Position numbers and translations under genes: made by a program
In this document: piece by piece, positions 48,854 to 57,267 of the stretch
How positions within the stretch are numbered: position 1 is the first letter of the stretch
Layout of the letters: every line of letters starts with the position of its first letter
Notes under the pieces: model-generated
The model's database searches: none
Told to the model about the DNA's origin: nothing
What the model saw: the letters and a program-made list of their open reading frames with translations, nothing else
From: Flavobacterium daemonense
GTDB taxonomy: Bacteria; Bacteroidota; Bacteroidia; Flavobacteriales; Flavobacteriaceae
DNA: 64,000 bases
Assembly (NCBI RefSeq): GCF_007341385.1
Contig: NZ_VJYD01000001.1
Location: forward strand, 434,001 to 498,000
Direction: 5' to 3'

Positions 48854-49480
48854 TTATTTGGTTTGAAATGCAACAATTTTTGATTCGTAAGGATATGCAA
48901 ATTTAGCAATATCGGTTGACGGGTCTAAATATTTTTGTTCGTCTTCCCTATTTAAAACAATAGGCATTCGTTCCCTGTTATTGTGAACAAACTTCATAGT
49001 TTCATTTGCTTGCGTAGTTACCATTGTAAACGATTTTATGACCTCACCATTTGCAGGATTAACCCAGCTGTCATACAATCCAGCAAAGCAAAAAATTTCG
49101 TCATTCTGCGAAAAGATTTGATACTTTTCTTTTTGTTTTCCTTTTGGGTCTAGCCATCGCCACTCATAGTAGGATGTTGCAATTATCAAACAGCGATTAC
49201 TCAAAATATTTTTATATGATGCTGTAGTACCAATTGTTTCAATACGTGCGTTAAGCGTCTTGTCTCTGAACTCCATATTTTTAGCCCAAAAAGGAACAAG
49301 ACCCCAGTAAGAGTTTGTTGTTATTTCTGCTGGGTTGTCGTTCGTAATTATTGGCAAGTTTGGATGTTCAAAACCATTTACAAATACGCCCTCGTAAAAA
49401 TCACCATTATTATTTACGGCGATGTTGAAACGTATCTTTACGTCTCTACGGCTCGATTTCTGGTCAACGTAATAACACAT
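48854..49480 (-). CDS. SRAP (SOS response-associated peptidase) family protein, HMCES/YedK-like
   Basis: A 208-residue protein of the SRAP family. The catalytic Cys is residue 2 (MCYYVDQKS), with ATSYYEWRW (active-site Glu) and FVHNNRERMPIVL (His). In E. coli YedK and human HMCES the Cys2 forms a covalent crosslink with abasic sites in single-stranded DNA. It sits in the middle of the prophage with a small unknown gene just downstream. A role in protecting the phage replication fork is a reasonable inference. Confidence 0.9.
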   Translation of the reverse strand: MCYYVDQKSSRRDVKIRFNIAVNNNGDFYEGVFVNGFEHPNLPIITNDNPAEITTNSYWGLVPFWAKNMEFRDKTLNARIETIGTTASYKNILSNRCLIIATSYYEWRWLDPKGKQKEKYQIFSQNDEIFCFAGLYDSWVNPANGEVIKSFTMVTTQANETMKFVHNNRERMPIVLNREDEQKYLDPSTDIAKFAYPYESKIVAFQTK

Positions 49481-49586
49481 ATGTTTTCTAGCTTTATAAC
49501 AAAATTAACACTTTTCTGTTGATAATTTTATTTTTGATTATCATATAAATACAAGTACTTTTATAAATTAATTTTAAATTTTTATA

Positions 49587-50030
49587 ATGGACATTTTAGA
49601 AACTAGAGAGTTTTGGTATTTTTTTATTCCACTCGTTGTTGGAACTTTCGTTGCTTTTAAAATCCACTATATGAGTGAGAGTACAAAAGAAGAAAAAGAG
49701 CATCTTCTTTATTTGTTTAAACAAAATCAAATACTTTCAAAAAGTACACAAGAAATGCTACATAAGTATATCATTGATTATAATGCTTCAAATAGAATCG
49801 CATTCCCTGACAGTGATGTAACATTAGGCAACTATTACGAACTAATGACCGAAGAATATAATCGTAAATTATCCGATGAAAGATATAATTACATTAAAAG
49901 TGAAAAAATGTCTAAAACAAGATTGTTGTCGCACTTAGATTCACTCTCAAAGCAGAATGAAGCACTTTTAAAAATTGAGCTTGATATGAAGATGTTAATT
50001 AAAAAATCTGACAATTGGTTTGTAATGTAA
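49587..50030 (+). CDS. Membrane-anchored coiled-coil phage protein
   Basis: A 147-residue protein with one N-terminal membrane helix (FWYFFIPLVVGTFVAFKI) and a cytoplasmic coiled-coil (MSESTKEEKEHLLYLFKQNQILSKSTQEML, LLSHLDSLSKQNEALLKIELDMKMLIKK). There is no family. It may act in superinfection exclusion or lysis timing, but that is speculation. Confidence 0.6.
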   Translation: MDILETREFWYFFIPLVVGTFVAFKIHYMSESTKEEKEHLLYLFKQNQILSKSTQEMLHKYIIDYNASNRIAFPDSDVTLGNYYELMTEEYNRKLSDERYNYIKSEKMSKTRLLSHLDSLSKQNEALLKIELDMKMLIKKSDNWFVM

Positions 50031-50038
50031 TATAAAAA

Positions 50039-50066
50039 TAAGGCTAACCTACAGGTTAGCCTTTTT
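50039..50066. terminator. Bidirectional terminator
   Basis: AGGCTAACCT-AC-AGGTTAGCCT with A and T tracts, between the convergent genes; it overlaps the 3' end of the minus-strand gene at 50056. Confidence 0.8.
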
Positions 50067-50421
50067 CATTTAAAAAATCTGAGTTGCGTGTCCTAAGCCA
50101 ACCTTCACCCTCAACATAAGTTCTAAGCTTTGACAAAGGTTTGTGCGGTGGTTGCTTGTTATGTATTTCCCTTATATAGTACTTTGTTTTTGCATTTTCT
50201 ACTAATTCGATGCCACCGTCAAAAAAGCGCCATTCAAGACCGATATGGTCGAGCACCTTAATAAATTCGCCCGTGTCTTCAACACCTAATCTTTCATACA
50301 TCAACAATCCATTTTGTAGCAGGTTAAGCATTGCGTTGTAACCTCTTTTATCCTTTACCAATCCCGATGCATTCAGTATATGTTCATCTACTGAAATTGC
50401 TTTTTGTACTTCATTTTCCAT
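50056..50421 (-). CDS. Phage protein of unknown function (121 residues)
   Basis: A soluble protein (AISVDEHILNASGLVKDKRGYNAMLNLLQNGLLMYERLGVEDTGEFIKVLDHIGLEWRFFDGG) without a recognised family. Its final codons form the left arm of the terminator. Confidence 0.6.
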   Translation of the reverse strand: MENEVQKAISVDEHILNASGLVKDKRGYNAMLNLLQNGLLMYERLGVEDTGEFIKVLDHIGLEWRFFDGGIELVENAKTKYYIREIHNKQPPHKPLSKLRTYVEGEGWLRTRNSDFLNEKG

Positions 50422-50541
50422 AATACCAAAATTTAGAAAAACAAAATTAGTACAGTTTGAAACAATTGTAAAAAATAAAATGTTCTAATTAATAACAAAA
50501 TATAAGACATCAATAAATTCTAGGTTTTAAATAATAGTCAA

Positions 50542-50557
50542 TTACGGATTTCCGTAA
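50542..50557. repeat. TTACGGATTTCCGTAA palindrome, copy 1
   Basis: A 16-bp inverted repeat (arms TTACGGA and TCCGTAA). A second copy, TTACGGGTTTCCGTAA, is at 50998-51013, 456 bp away. Both lie in the gene-poor stretch 50422-51447. Confidence 0.6.
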
Positions 50558-50608
50558 TATTAGTAAACAATTACATATTAAATTGCACAAAACTTCAAAT
50601 AAATTAAA

Positions 50609-50764
50609 ATGACAAAATCACTAGAAGAAAAATATTTCGATGCAAAAAGAGAATTTAGGGATAACTTTAATGAATTTGAAAGAGAAATAAAGTTTGAAAT
50701 TATAGCAATTAAAATTCTAATAGTTTTATTAATTGTTACATCTTTGACTTATTTCTTATATTAA
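50609..50764 (+). CDS. 51-residue single-pass membrane protein
   Basis: A charged N-terminus (MTKSLEEKYFDAKREFRDNF, then EREI) is followed by one C-terminal membrane helix (IIAIKILIVLLIVTSLTYFLY). It lies about 50 bp after the first TTACGGA palindrome. There is no family; it could be a toxin-like or lysis-accessory peptide. Confidence 0.55.
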   Translation: MTKSLEEKYFDAKREFRDNFNEFEREIKFEIIAIKILIVLLIVTSLTYFLY

Positions 50765-50913
50765 CAATCTACATCTTTAGCTTTGCTATATTTACACCTT
50801 TTCTACTGCTATTACTGGTCTTACATTTATTACCTTTAGTACGTCTATAACTATTTGCACTATTATTTCGTTTATTATCTTTATTATTAAATATACTTTT
50901 TGTATATCTATTA

Positions 50914-50945
50914 TACTTTTGTATTATACTTTTGTTGTATATTTG
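50914..50945 (+). promoter_or_regulatory. Stacked -7 elements
   Basis: TACTTTTG at 50914-50921, TACTTTTG at 50927-50934 and TATATTTG at 50938-50945 follow one another on the plus strand within 32 bp. They lie at the end of a 150-bp strongly purine-poor stretch. No plus-strand gene with an ATG follows. A hairpin with a T-tract on the plus strand (51283-51317) is the first plausible end for such a transcript. Confidence 0.45.
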
Positions 50946-50997
50946 CAAACAGAAGTTTAAAGTAAGATTTTTTACTATTACTATTTGTAGTATTGAT

Positions 50998-51013
50998 TTA
51001 CGGGTTTCCGTAA
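50998..51013. repeat. TTACGGGTTTCCGTAA palindrome, copy 2
   Basis: Arms TTACGG and CCGTAA. It matches the site at 50542-50557 except for one central base, and lies about 50 bp after the stacked -7 elements. Confidence 0.6.
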
Positions 51014-51030
51014 CTTAACAATGTTTAGTT

Positions 51031-51056
51031 AAAAAAAACCTAACCCGTAGGTTAGG
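51031..51056 (-). terminator. Minus-strand terminator
   Basis: On the minus strand CCTAACC-TACG-GGTTAGG is followed by eight Ts. It would end the transcript of the tiny ORFs at 51246-51066. Confidence 0.7.
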
Positions 51057-51065
51057 AATTTGCTT

Positions 51066-51173
51066 CTAATGATGTGTCAAAAGGTACAGAACAAACAACA
51101 AATCAGTCAAAGCTTGGAGGCAGGACATAATTTGTTGATGTGACCAAAACATCGTTTTTTTCTTTTTACCCAT
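51066..51173 (-). CDS. Possible 35-residue hydrophobic peptide
   Basis: An ORF with a Lys-rich start (MGKKKKTMFWSHQQ) and a hydrophobic helix (ALTDLLFVLYLLTHH). It starts inside the last codons of the ORF at 51166-51246 (8-bp overlap) and ends just before the terminator at 51031-51056. Membrane-active or lysis-accessory peptides look like this. There is no family. Confidence 0.45.
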   Translation of the reverse strand: MGKKKKTMFWSHQQIMSCLQALTDLLFVLYLLTHH

Positions 51174-51246
51174 AATCGTGTATTAAGAAAGTTATTACTC
51201 GCTTCTCGGAGCTGCCCCAAGTGGCATAGTTTAAATCTTTTTTCAT
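51166..51246 (-). CDS. Possible 26-residue leader peptide or microprotein
   Basis: MKKDLNYATWGSSEKRVITF and six more residues, overlapping the next tiny ORF by 8 bp (ATGGGTAA). A near-consensus AACCTTTG element lies 4 bp upstream, so the transcript would be leaderless or nearly so. The DNA under this ORF can fold (GCCACTTGGGGCAGC), so a structured RNA is an alternative reading. Confidence 0.35.
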   Translation of the reverse strand: MKKDLNYATWGSSEKRVITFLIHDYG

Positions 51247-51282
51247 AACACAAAGGTTTAAATTAAAAATAAGAACATACAA

Positions 51283-51317
51283 AGCCCACTTACATAATGT
51301 AAGAATGGGCTATTTTT
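51283..51317 (+). terminator. Plus-strand terminator-like hairpin
   Basis: AGCCCA and CTTAC pair with GTAAG and TGGGCT around ATAAT (two-base bulge), followed by ATTTTTG on the plus strand. No plus-strand gene precedes it except the 51-residue ORF, 520 bp upstream. It supports a non-coding plus-strand transcript in this gap. Confidence 0.5.
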
Positions 51318-51419
51318 GATTTAATAAATTATCGGGGATAAAATTAGTCAAATTTTTCCATACAAAAAAGCTACCTTAATTAAAAAGAATATTAGTTATC
51401 AACATATAAGTATCAATAA

Positions 51420-51447
51420 AAAAGAGGTCGCATTGACCTCTTTTCTT
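51420..51447 (-). terminator. Terminator at the end of the late operon
   Basis: AAAGAGGTC-GCATT-GACCTCTTT with Ts on the minus-strand side and also on the plus side. It follows the last minus-strand late gene. Confidence 0.8.
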
Positions 51448-51675
51448 TTATTCAAATCTTTTTAAATAGTCTCGAATACCATATAAATATTCATAGTCCT
51501 CAGTTGCCAGGAACTCAATTTTAAGCCTTTCAAGATTTAGGCACAAGCCAAAGCTGTACGGGTGATTCTTAAGGCTTTTATTAAATTCTCTATAGTTGAA
51601 TGTTGCTTTAATCTTTTGTGCTGACCAGCGGTAAATATCTGCTTCCATTTGGTGCAATGTTTGAAAAACTCGCAT
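51448..51675 (-). CDS. Small phage protein downstream of the holin
   Basis: A 75-residue ORF (MRVFQTLHQMEADIYRWSAQKIK; HPYSFGLCLNLERLKIEFLATEDYEYLYGIRDYL). There is no family. A competing ORF in another frame over 51537-51740 is less likely. It is the last gene of the leftward late transcription unit, just before a terminator. Confidence 0.55.
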   Translation of the reverse strand: MRVFQTLHQMEADIYRWSAQKIKATFNYREFNKSLKNHPYSFGLCLNLERLKIEFLATEDYEYLYGIRDYLKRFE

Positions 51676-51717
51676 ATCGTAGAAATATTTTGAGTTATCC
51701 CGATGTACGCATCGAGT

Positions 51718-52170
51718 TTATTTTTCTTTCTTTTCGTCAATCAATTCGTTCAAGTCCGATTTAATCCCTTTTAACCTGTCAATCATTTCTTTTAATAACA
51801 CCCAAACCGATTTATTGCCTAGCTTCATACTGCTTTCATCAATCGATTTGATTTCAATATAAGTCCATAACGCTGTTACGATTTTTGGAATTAGAAACTT
51901 AATCCCGAAAAGTGTTTCGCTCAGCAAATACTTGTTTACTAGGAATGACATTATGATTGTCATTAAGTAGAAAAAAAGCTTTACAACGATGTTGAATAAC
52001 TTATGAGATTTAAAGGATTTTAAGCCCTCTAATTTGATGCTAACGTATATGCCGAAACTTGTATCTAACAAGACAAAAAGCATCATCAACCAAAGCAAGC
52101 CCGCAATAGGTGTTAAAAACGTTGTGATTATCGCAACGCATAGTAATAGTATTTTCAATTTTTTAATCAT
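51718..52170 (-). CDS. Phage holin family protein
   Basis: A 150-residue membrane protein with three or four helices (ILLLCVAIITTFLTPIAGLLWLMMLFVLLDTSFG, FNIVVKLFFYLMTIIMSFLVNKYL, FGIKFLIPKIVTALWTYIEI). A Lys/Glu-rich C-terminus (LKEMIDRLKGIKSDLNELIDEKKEK) follows. This is the layout of the Bacteroidetes/Firmicutes 'toxin secretion/phage lysis' holin family. It would release the GH19 endolysin, which has no signal peptide. It lies about 100 bp downstream of the tail-fibre gene and a terminator. Confidence 0.82.
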   Translation of the reverse strand: MIKKLKILLLCVAIITTFLTPIAGLLWLMMLFVLLDTSFGIYVSIKLEGLKSFKSHKLFNIVVKLFFYLMTIIMSFLVNKYLLSETLFGIKFLIPKIVTALWTYIEIKSIDESSMKLGNKSVWVLLKEMIDRLKGIKSDLNELIDEKKEK

Positions 52171-52218
52171 TAATTTTTGTGATTCGGTGCTTTCAACCTT
52201 AAGTATATTATAGTATCA

Positions 52219-52250
52219 AAAAGGGCAATCGTAAACCAATTGCCCTTTTA
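52219..52250 (-). terminator. Terminator between tail fibre and holin genes
   Basis: AAAAGGGCAAT ... ATTGCCCTTTT with T-tracts on both strands. It could reduce read-through from the fibre gene into the holin gene, allowing lysis genes to be set separately. Confidence 0.75.
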
Positions 52251-52268
52251 AATTTTGTTTATTTAGTC

Positions 52269-55200
52269 TTATGGATAAACTCTGATTTCTACTGTTGCTT
52301 TGGTAAGCAGACCATCAACCGATGTACCGTTTTGCCTTGTATTTATAGTTGTAACATTAGCACTAGTGTAATAAGCGTGCAATTGTTCTGCTGAACTTGA
52401 ACCTAAAGGACTACCGTCTGTAAGGAACGTAACAGTTTTATTCGCTGTAAATGCACCCGTTAATGTAGCATCATAAGTTCCTGCAACGCTTCTAGTCCAA
52501 ACGATTGAACCAATTGAGTTTTCAAGTACGGTTGCAACTGGTGCGCTAGTTCCTGTTTGGGTCAACAAAGCAACGTAAGATTTATATGGTCTTGCGTCCG
52601 TTTTGACTGAACCGTCAGCCATTAAAAACTCGGTTGATGCCCCACCCTGTTTAACAAAACCGTTACCTGTTACAATACCAGTCTTTGCAACTTTAAACAA
52701 AGTACCGCCTGTTGTATTGTAACCTTGGATTAAATCAGCATCGTTTGAACCACCGTTATTTGTAAGCCCCAATAAAGCACCACTTGAAAATGACCCCTGA
52801 TTTTGAATGTTAACTAAATCACCGTTTCGGCTTGTTGTAAAGTTGACAAAAGAGGCCGCAATACCGTTGTTGCTAGATGTTGCAACAAATCCCGCTGTAC
52901 CAGTTCCGCTAACGTTTGTATTTAGTGTTGCTGATGTCGAGTTAGGGTTATTGAAGTTCTTAGCACTTGTGATGTTTTGAACCGCACCCGATACCGTCAT
53001 TACGTTTGCATTGGCATTGGCAACGAAAGCAGTTGTTGCAATTTGCGTTGTTGATGTACCCGCCGCCGCTGTCGGTGCTGTCGGTGTACCTGTAAGCGTT
53101 GCACTACCTGAGTAAGTGCTTGCAACGATGTTACCAAATCTGTCAACACTAAATGTTGTAGTACCGTTGTTTTGACCTAAAAAGTTACTTGCTATACTAC
53201 CCGTTGCAACATTGGCAACAAAATTGTTTCCACCTGACGCACTAGACGACTGAGCAAAAAATCCTTTACCTGTTGAGTTGTTGATTACTTGGTAACCTGT
53301 ACCAGTCGATTGATTTATTGCATTATAACCGATACCAGCCCCTGTAACTTCTGATTCTAAACCGATACCAAAAGCGTTTGAAGTCACTGCGTACAAACCT
53401 CTACCTGATGATGTGTTTTGAATGTTTAAACCGTTTCCTGCACCTGCATTATTGATATACTCGCCACTACCGCCCGCTTGGTTGTCGATATAAGTACCAA
53501 CACCAGTTGAAGTATTGGTTACTTTTAGAGAGTGACCGTTAACTGTTGTACCGTTGTTTGTTAAAGCAATACCCGTATTTAAAGTAGTTCCCGTATTGGT
53601 CGATGTCATCAAACCGTTTTGGTCGAACTTGGTAGTTAAAACGCTGTTCTTTCTGAATGTAAGTAAATCACCTGTTGAAGATGAAACACTATTCAAAGAC
53701 ATTAACGCACCTGTAGTTTGATTGTCTGATTGATAACCAACACCTGTTGATACATTATTTACATAAAGTCCTATTCCAGCACCGTTATTAGCCGTAACAA
53801 GCCCCGTACCTGTTGACCCGTTGGTCAATAAGATACCACGCCCACCGCTGGTATTGCTAACCGTTAATACTTGTGATGCACCTGTTGCACTATTTACTAA
53901 TAAAGCACCAGTTGTTTGTGTTGTAGTGGTGTTTGAAGCATTAAATAAACCGTTTTGGTCAAAATATGTTGTTGTAGCACCATTTTTGGTAAATCTCAAT
54001 AAGTCGCCAGTTGATGCGGTTTGAGAATTCAAAATAGTAAGCGCACCAGTGCTAACGTTGTCAAAAGTTGCACCTCGACCAGTTGAAATATTACTTATAT
54101 AAAAACCTGAGCCTGCGCCTGAGTTTTCAACCGCTGCCGCTATACTACCGTTATTTGACTGGAATACTGCACCACGTCCACCGCCTGTGCTATTTGTAAT
54201 CAAAACTTGCGAACCACTAGAACCAGCATTTGTTAATGAAATACCAGCTGTTTGTGCCGAACTTGTATTTGTTGAGGACATCAAACCGTTTTGGTCGAAC
54301 TTGGTAGTTAAAACACTGTTTTTACGGAACTGCAATAAATCACCAGTTGAACCACTCATCGAGTTGAAATACATCATTGTTCCACCGCTAATGTTATCAC
54401 CACCAAAGGCATTACCAGTTGATTGATTTGAAATATAAGTACCCCAACCTGTTGAAGTATTAGCAAGCAAAATCCCTGAACCTGTACCGTTGTTTGTTAC
54501 TCTTTGACCAACACCCGTACTATTATTAATCACGTTGATAATTTGAGGTGCTGAACCGCTGTTAGTGAAGTCTATACCATTCGTTGCAGTTGTTCCGTTG
54601 TTTGTGGCTCTAATCATTCCCTCACTATCAACTCTTAGCGTTCCCGTTGAGTTTTTTCTGAATGCAATTAAATCACCATTCGACCCAGTATTACTGTTTA
54701 AAACAATACCCGCACCAGTTCCAGCATTATCCAGTGCAATTGCATTACCATTGCTTGCGTTGGCTATGTACTGAGCAACACCAGTTGAAACATTAGTTAT
54801 TGCAAAACCTGTACCTGTTGAGTTGTTCGTAATTCTTTGACCTACACCAGTTGAAGCATTGTTAATATTAATAACTTGCGTACCTGAACTACCACCATTA
54901 TAAACATCGATACCAACCGTTGAACCTGTACCCGTATTAGATGCTCTATACATACCGTTCGAATCGATACGAGCAACAACCGAATTGCTTTTTGCGATTT
55001 TAAGCAAGTCACCAGTTGAAACGGTATTACTGTTTAAATAAACTCCTGTACCAGTATCGTCATTCTCAACACGCAAACCAAATCCCGCTGCTGTACGTAC
55101 TCTAATACCCTCGGCTACACTTGTACCAAGATTGTTGAAATATGCTCCAATCCCTGTACTACCCGATGCAGTTGTAAATCTTGCACCTATAGCGTTATCT

Positions 55201-56783
55201 GTATTGGTTACATTTAATACTTGTGTTCCACCTGTTGCACTATTTGTTAAAACAATACCTGCATTACTTGTAGAACCTGTGTTGATTGCAGTTTTTAAAC
55301 CTGTAAAAGTTTCATCACCTGTTGTATGTAGAAAACCGCTGTTTAAAGCCTTTTCAATTAAACCAGTTGAGGCGTTACGGGTTAAAATATCATAACCAGT
55401 TGTTGACGTGGTTGGTGTTGTGTTTATCTGAATACTACCATTACCATTAATTTTAAATTTTTCAGTTCTAACAACTGAACCAAGGGGTGTTGTATCAAAA
55501 GATATTGTAGTTCCTTGTCCACTACTTGTAAAGTCTTCACCAGCAATAAATCTAATCGCCGCAGTATATGTTCCATCTGTTGTGCCGTCATAACCTCCAC
55601 CATATAATCCTGTTAAAACATAAGTATTTAATGTTGCTGTTGGCAACGCCTTAGTTCCTCCGTATCTTCTTGATACAATGTTAGCACCTACACCAAATGA
55701 ATTATTGTAATTAGCTAGATACAAATTGTCTTGCCCTTCACTCCTAACTTCTAATATTGTTGATGGGTTTGTCGTACCGTTAACACTTAATCTTTTTGTC
55801 GTGTTATTCCAATACAAAGCAGAATCACCCGCAAGCGTATTTGTACCGTTGAAAAATGATAATTGACCATTTGCACCAGTTCCTGTAATATTGTTTGTGA
55901 TAAGTGGCTGTTTGCTATCCAACTGCGTTTGAATTGAACTTGTCGCATCATTTCGGGCCGCTTGAGCGTCCGTTTGATACCTCTTGTTTGTTGTATCAGG
56001 AACAAGTGCCGTTGTATAATCGCCACTATTAGCCACGACCGCACCAACACGCCCGAAAACGCTTGTTACTGCATCCGTTGGCGTTAAAAGTTCCTGCCAG
56101 TTGGCAAGCGTTGAATATGGGCTTTGCTTAAGAATGAAAGTTTTGTTTACGTCCGTTCTTACCGCAATATCTCCCTGCTCTGCACCTGATAAAGCAAGCA
56201 TTGCAGACTGTGAAGCAACAACGAAAGTCTCAGAAATAGCCAAAGCTGGCAACTGGTTAGAAAAAACCTTACCTGATGCATCTAAACCAGCGTAACCGTT
56301 GGCTGTGTTCTTTTGAGCTGTGTCTTGTTTAAGGCTCAAAGCATTAAAAACTGCATCTTCTGACGGTGCAAAGTCTGTCGTACCGCTAGAAATAGTTTGC
56401 GTTATCTTACCATCAACATAGGCAAAATCAGTCTTTTCAGCCAAGGCATTTTGCAAATCGCTTTGATTGGTGATGTCGCCCGTAATATCGCCCCAATTAA
56501 CAGCAGTTACAAAGGCTGGCTTGTTCTTGATATAAGCGTCGCTTGACGGGTCATTAACTAAAAAATCCGCTTGTACGTTCTTTTCTGCATCTGCTGGGAT
56601 GCCGTCAAGTTTGGTTTTGTCTGCTGTCGTGTAGTCGTTTGTTGAAAGCCCTTTACCGCTTACCTTGTCAACCTTATTTGCGTATAATTCGTTGAAGTTG
56701 TCTTCTGTTTTATTGAATGCATCCCTTAAAGCGTCACCGTTTCCGCTGTTAGGAATGTCAGTATTTATGTGTTTTTGTGCCAT
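52269..56783 (-). CDS. Giant repeat-rich tail fibre / receptor-binding protein
   Basis: A 1504-residue structural protein. The N-terminus (MAQKHINTDIPNSGNGDALRDAFNKTEDNFNEL) and the following KVDKVSGKGLSTNDYTTADKTKLDGI are typical of tail-fibre anchors. Residues ~280-470 are a beta-rich knot, then about five repeats of ~111 residues follow. Each has STGDLLxFRKNS, a Asp/Gln-Asn-Gly turn (KFDQNGLMSSTN or RIDSNGMYRASN) and many STGxGxxxxN rungs, suggesting a beta-helical shaft. The last ~250 residues (after the TPTAPTAAAGTSTTQIATTAFV linker) form the distal tip. Confidence 0.85.
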   Translation of the reverse strand: MAQKHINTDIPNSGNGDALRDAFNKTEDNFNELYANKVDKVSGKGLSTNDYTTADKTKLDGIPADAEKNVQADFLVNDPSSDAYIKNKPAFVTAVNWGDITGDITNQSDLQNALAEKTDFAYVDGKITQTISSGTTDFAPSEDAVFNALSLKQDTAQKNTANGYAGLDASGKVFSNQLPALAISETFVVASQSAMLALSGAEQGDIAVRTDVNKTFILKQSPYSTLANWQELLTPTDAVTSVFGRVGAVVANSGDYTTALVPDTTNKRYQTDAQAARNDATSSIQTQLDSKQPLITNNITGTGANGQLSFFNGTNTLAGDSALYWNNTTKRLSVNGTTNPSTILEVRSEGQDNLYLANYNNSFGVGANIVSRRYGGTKALPTATLNTYVLTGLYGGGYDGTTDGTYTAAIRFIAGEDFTSSGQGTTISFDTTPLGSVVRTEKFKINGNGSIQINTTPTTSTTGYDILTRNASTGLIEKALNSGFLHTTGDETFTGLKTAINTGSTSNAGIVLTNSATGGTQVLNVTNTDNAIGARFTTASGSTGIGAYFNNLGTSVAEGIRVRTAAGFGLRVENDDTGTGVYLNSNTVSTGDLLKIAKSNSVVARIDSNGMYRASNTGTGSTVGIDVYNGGSSGTQVININNASTGVGQRITNNSTGTGFAITNVSTGVAQYIANASNGNAIALDNAGTGAGIVLNSNTGSNGDLIAFRKNSTGTLRVDSEGMIRATNNGTTATNGIDFTNSGSAPQIINVINNSTGVGQRVTNNGTGSGILLANTSTGWGTYISNQSTGNAFGGDNISGGTMMYFNSMSGSTGDLLQFRKNSVLTTKFDQNGLMSSTNTSSAQTAGISLTNAGSSGSQVLITNSTGGGRGAVFQSNNGSIAAAVENSGAGSGFYISNISTGRGATFDNVSTGALTILNSQTASTGDLLRFTKNGATTTYFDQNGLFNASNTTTTQTTGALLVNSATGASQVLTVSNTSGGRGILLTNGSTGTGLVTANNGAGIGLYVNNVSTGVGYQSDNQTTGALMSLNSVSSSTGDLLTFRKNSVLTTKFDQNGLMTSTNTGTTLNTGIALTNNGTTVNGHSLKVTNTSTGVGTYIDNQAGGSGEYINNAGAGNGLNIQNTSSGRGLYAVTSNAFGIGLESEVTGAGIGYNAINQSTGTGYQVINNSTGKGFFAQSSSASGGNNFVANVATGSIASNFLGQNNGTTTFSVDRFGNIVASTYSGSATLTGTPTAPTAAAGTSTTQIATTAFVANANANVMTVSGAVQNITSAKNFNNPNSTSATLNTNVSGTGTAGFVATSSNNGIAASFVNFTTSRNGDLVNIQNQGSFSSGALLGLTNNGGSNDADLIQGYNTTGGTLFKVAKTGIVTGNGFVKQGGASTEFLMADGSVKTDARPYKSYVALLTQTGTSAPVATVLENSIGSIVWTRSVAGTYDATLTGAFTANKTVTFLTDGSPLGSSSAEQLHAYYTSANVTTINTRQNGTSVDGLLTKATVEIRVYP

Positions 56784-56784
56784 A

Positions 56785-57267
56785 TTAATACCAACCTATA
56801 AGATTGGTTGTATTTTTTGTATCGTTATTGTTTCCGTACTCAGGAACAGGGTTTTTCTTTATGAATTCATAGAAATTTGATTCGTATTGAATCGCTATCG
56901 ATTCGTAAGTCTTGCCAAGTATCGTAAGCTCATTGGCTGGCGTGTTCTGTGAACCCTCAACGCCTATCTTGTAAGTGCCTGCGTTGGTTGTTTTGCTTGT
57001 ATTGATGCTCAAATACACGCTACAACTGAAAAATGAAAGCATATCGATTACGTAATCGGTGTAAATGGTCTCATAAGTTCCGCTTAACGTTCCTGCGCTG
57101 TAATCTGCCTCGATTTTGTCGTATAAATCAGTTCCTAGAATCCTTTTTAAGTAGGTTGTCTGAGCAATTACAATGCTTGGCGTTAATTGGTTGATGTCGA
57201 TATTTCCACCAAACCCGACCGTTTCACTTATTGTATTGGGTTTGATAAGAATTTTGGTTTTTGCCAT
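56785..57267 (-). CDS. Phage head-tail connector-like protein
   Basis: A 160-residue soluble protein starting MAKTKILIKPNTISETVGFGGNIDINQLTPSIVIAQTTYLKRILGTDLYDKIEADY. This resembles the head-completion/connector proteins next to portal genes in Bacteroidetes phages (DUF6712-like). It overlaps the portal gene by 1 bp. The call is by position and remembered resemblance, so moderate. Confidence 0.6.
   Translation of the reverse strand: MAKTKILIKPNTISETVGFGGNIDINQLTPSIVIAQTTYLKRILGTDLYDKIEADYSAGTLSGTYETIYTDYVIDMLSFFSCSVYLSINTSKTTNAGTYKIGVEGSQNTPANELTILGKTYESIAIQYESNFYEFIKKNPVPEYGNNNDTKNTTNLIGWY

Noticed and set aside
50770..50945. Open hydrophobic reading frame on the plus strand in the pyrimidine-rich tract (no ATG)
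   Set aside because: The frame has no start codon and the composition follows from the T-rich, purine-poor DNA. Treated as low-complexity sequence with -7 elements.
51537..51740. A 67-codon minus-strand ORF overlapping the 75-residue gene
   Set aside because: It is in another frame of 51448-51675 and would also overlap the end of the holin gene. The 75-residue ORF has the more protein-like composition and lies cleanly between holin and terminator.
53821..55395. Several plus-strand ORFs of 60-90 codons inside the tail-fibre gene
   Set aside because: All are shadows of the repeat-rich fibre gene on the minus strand and repeat along with it.
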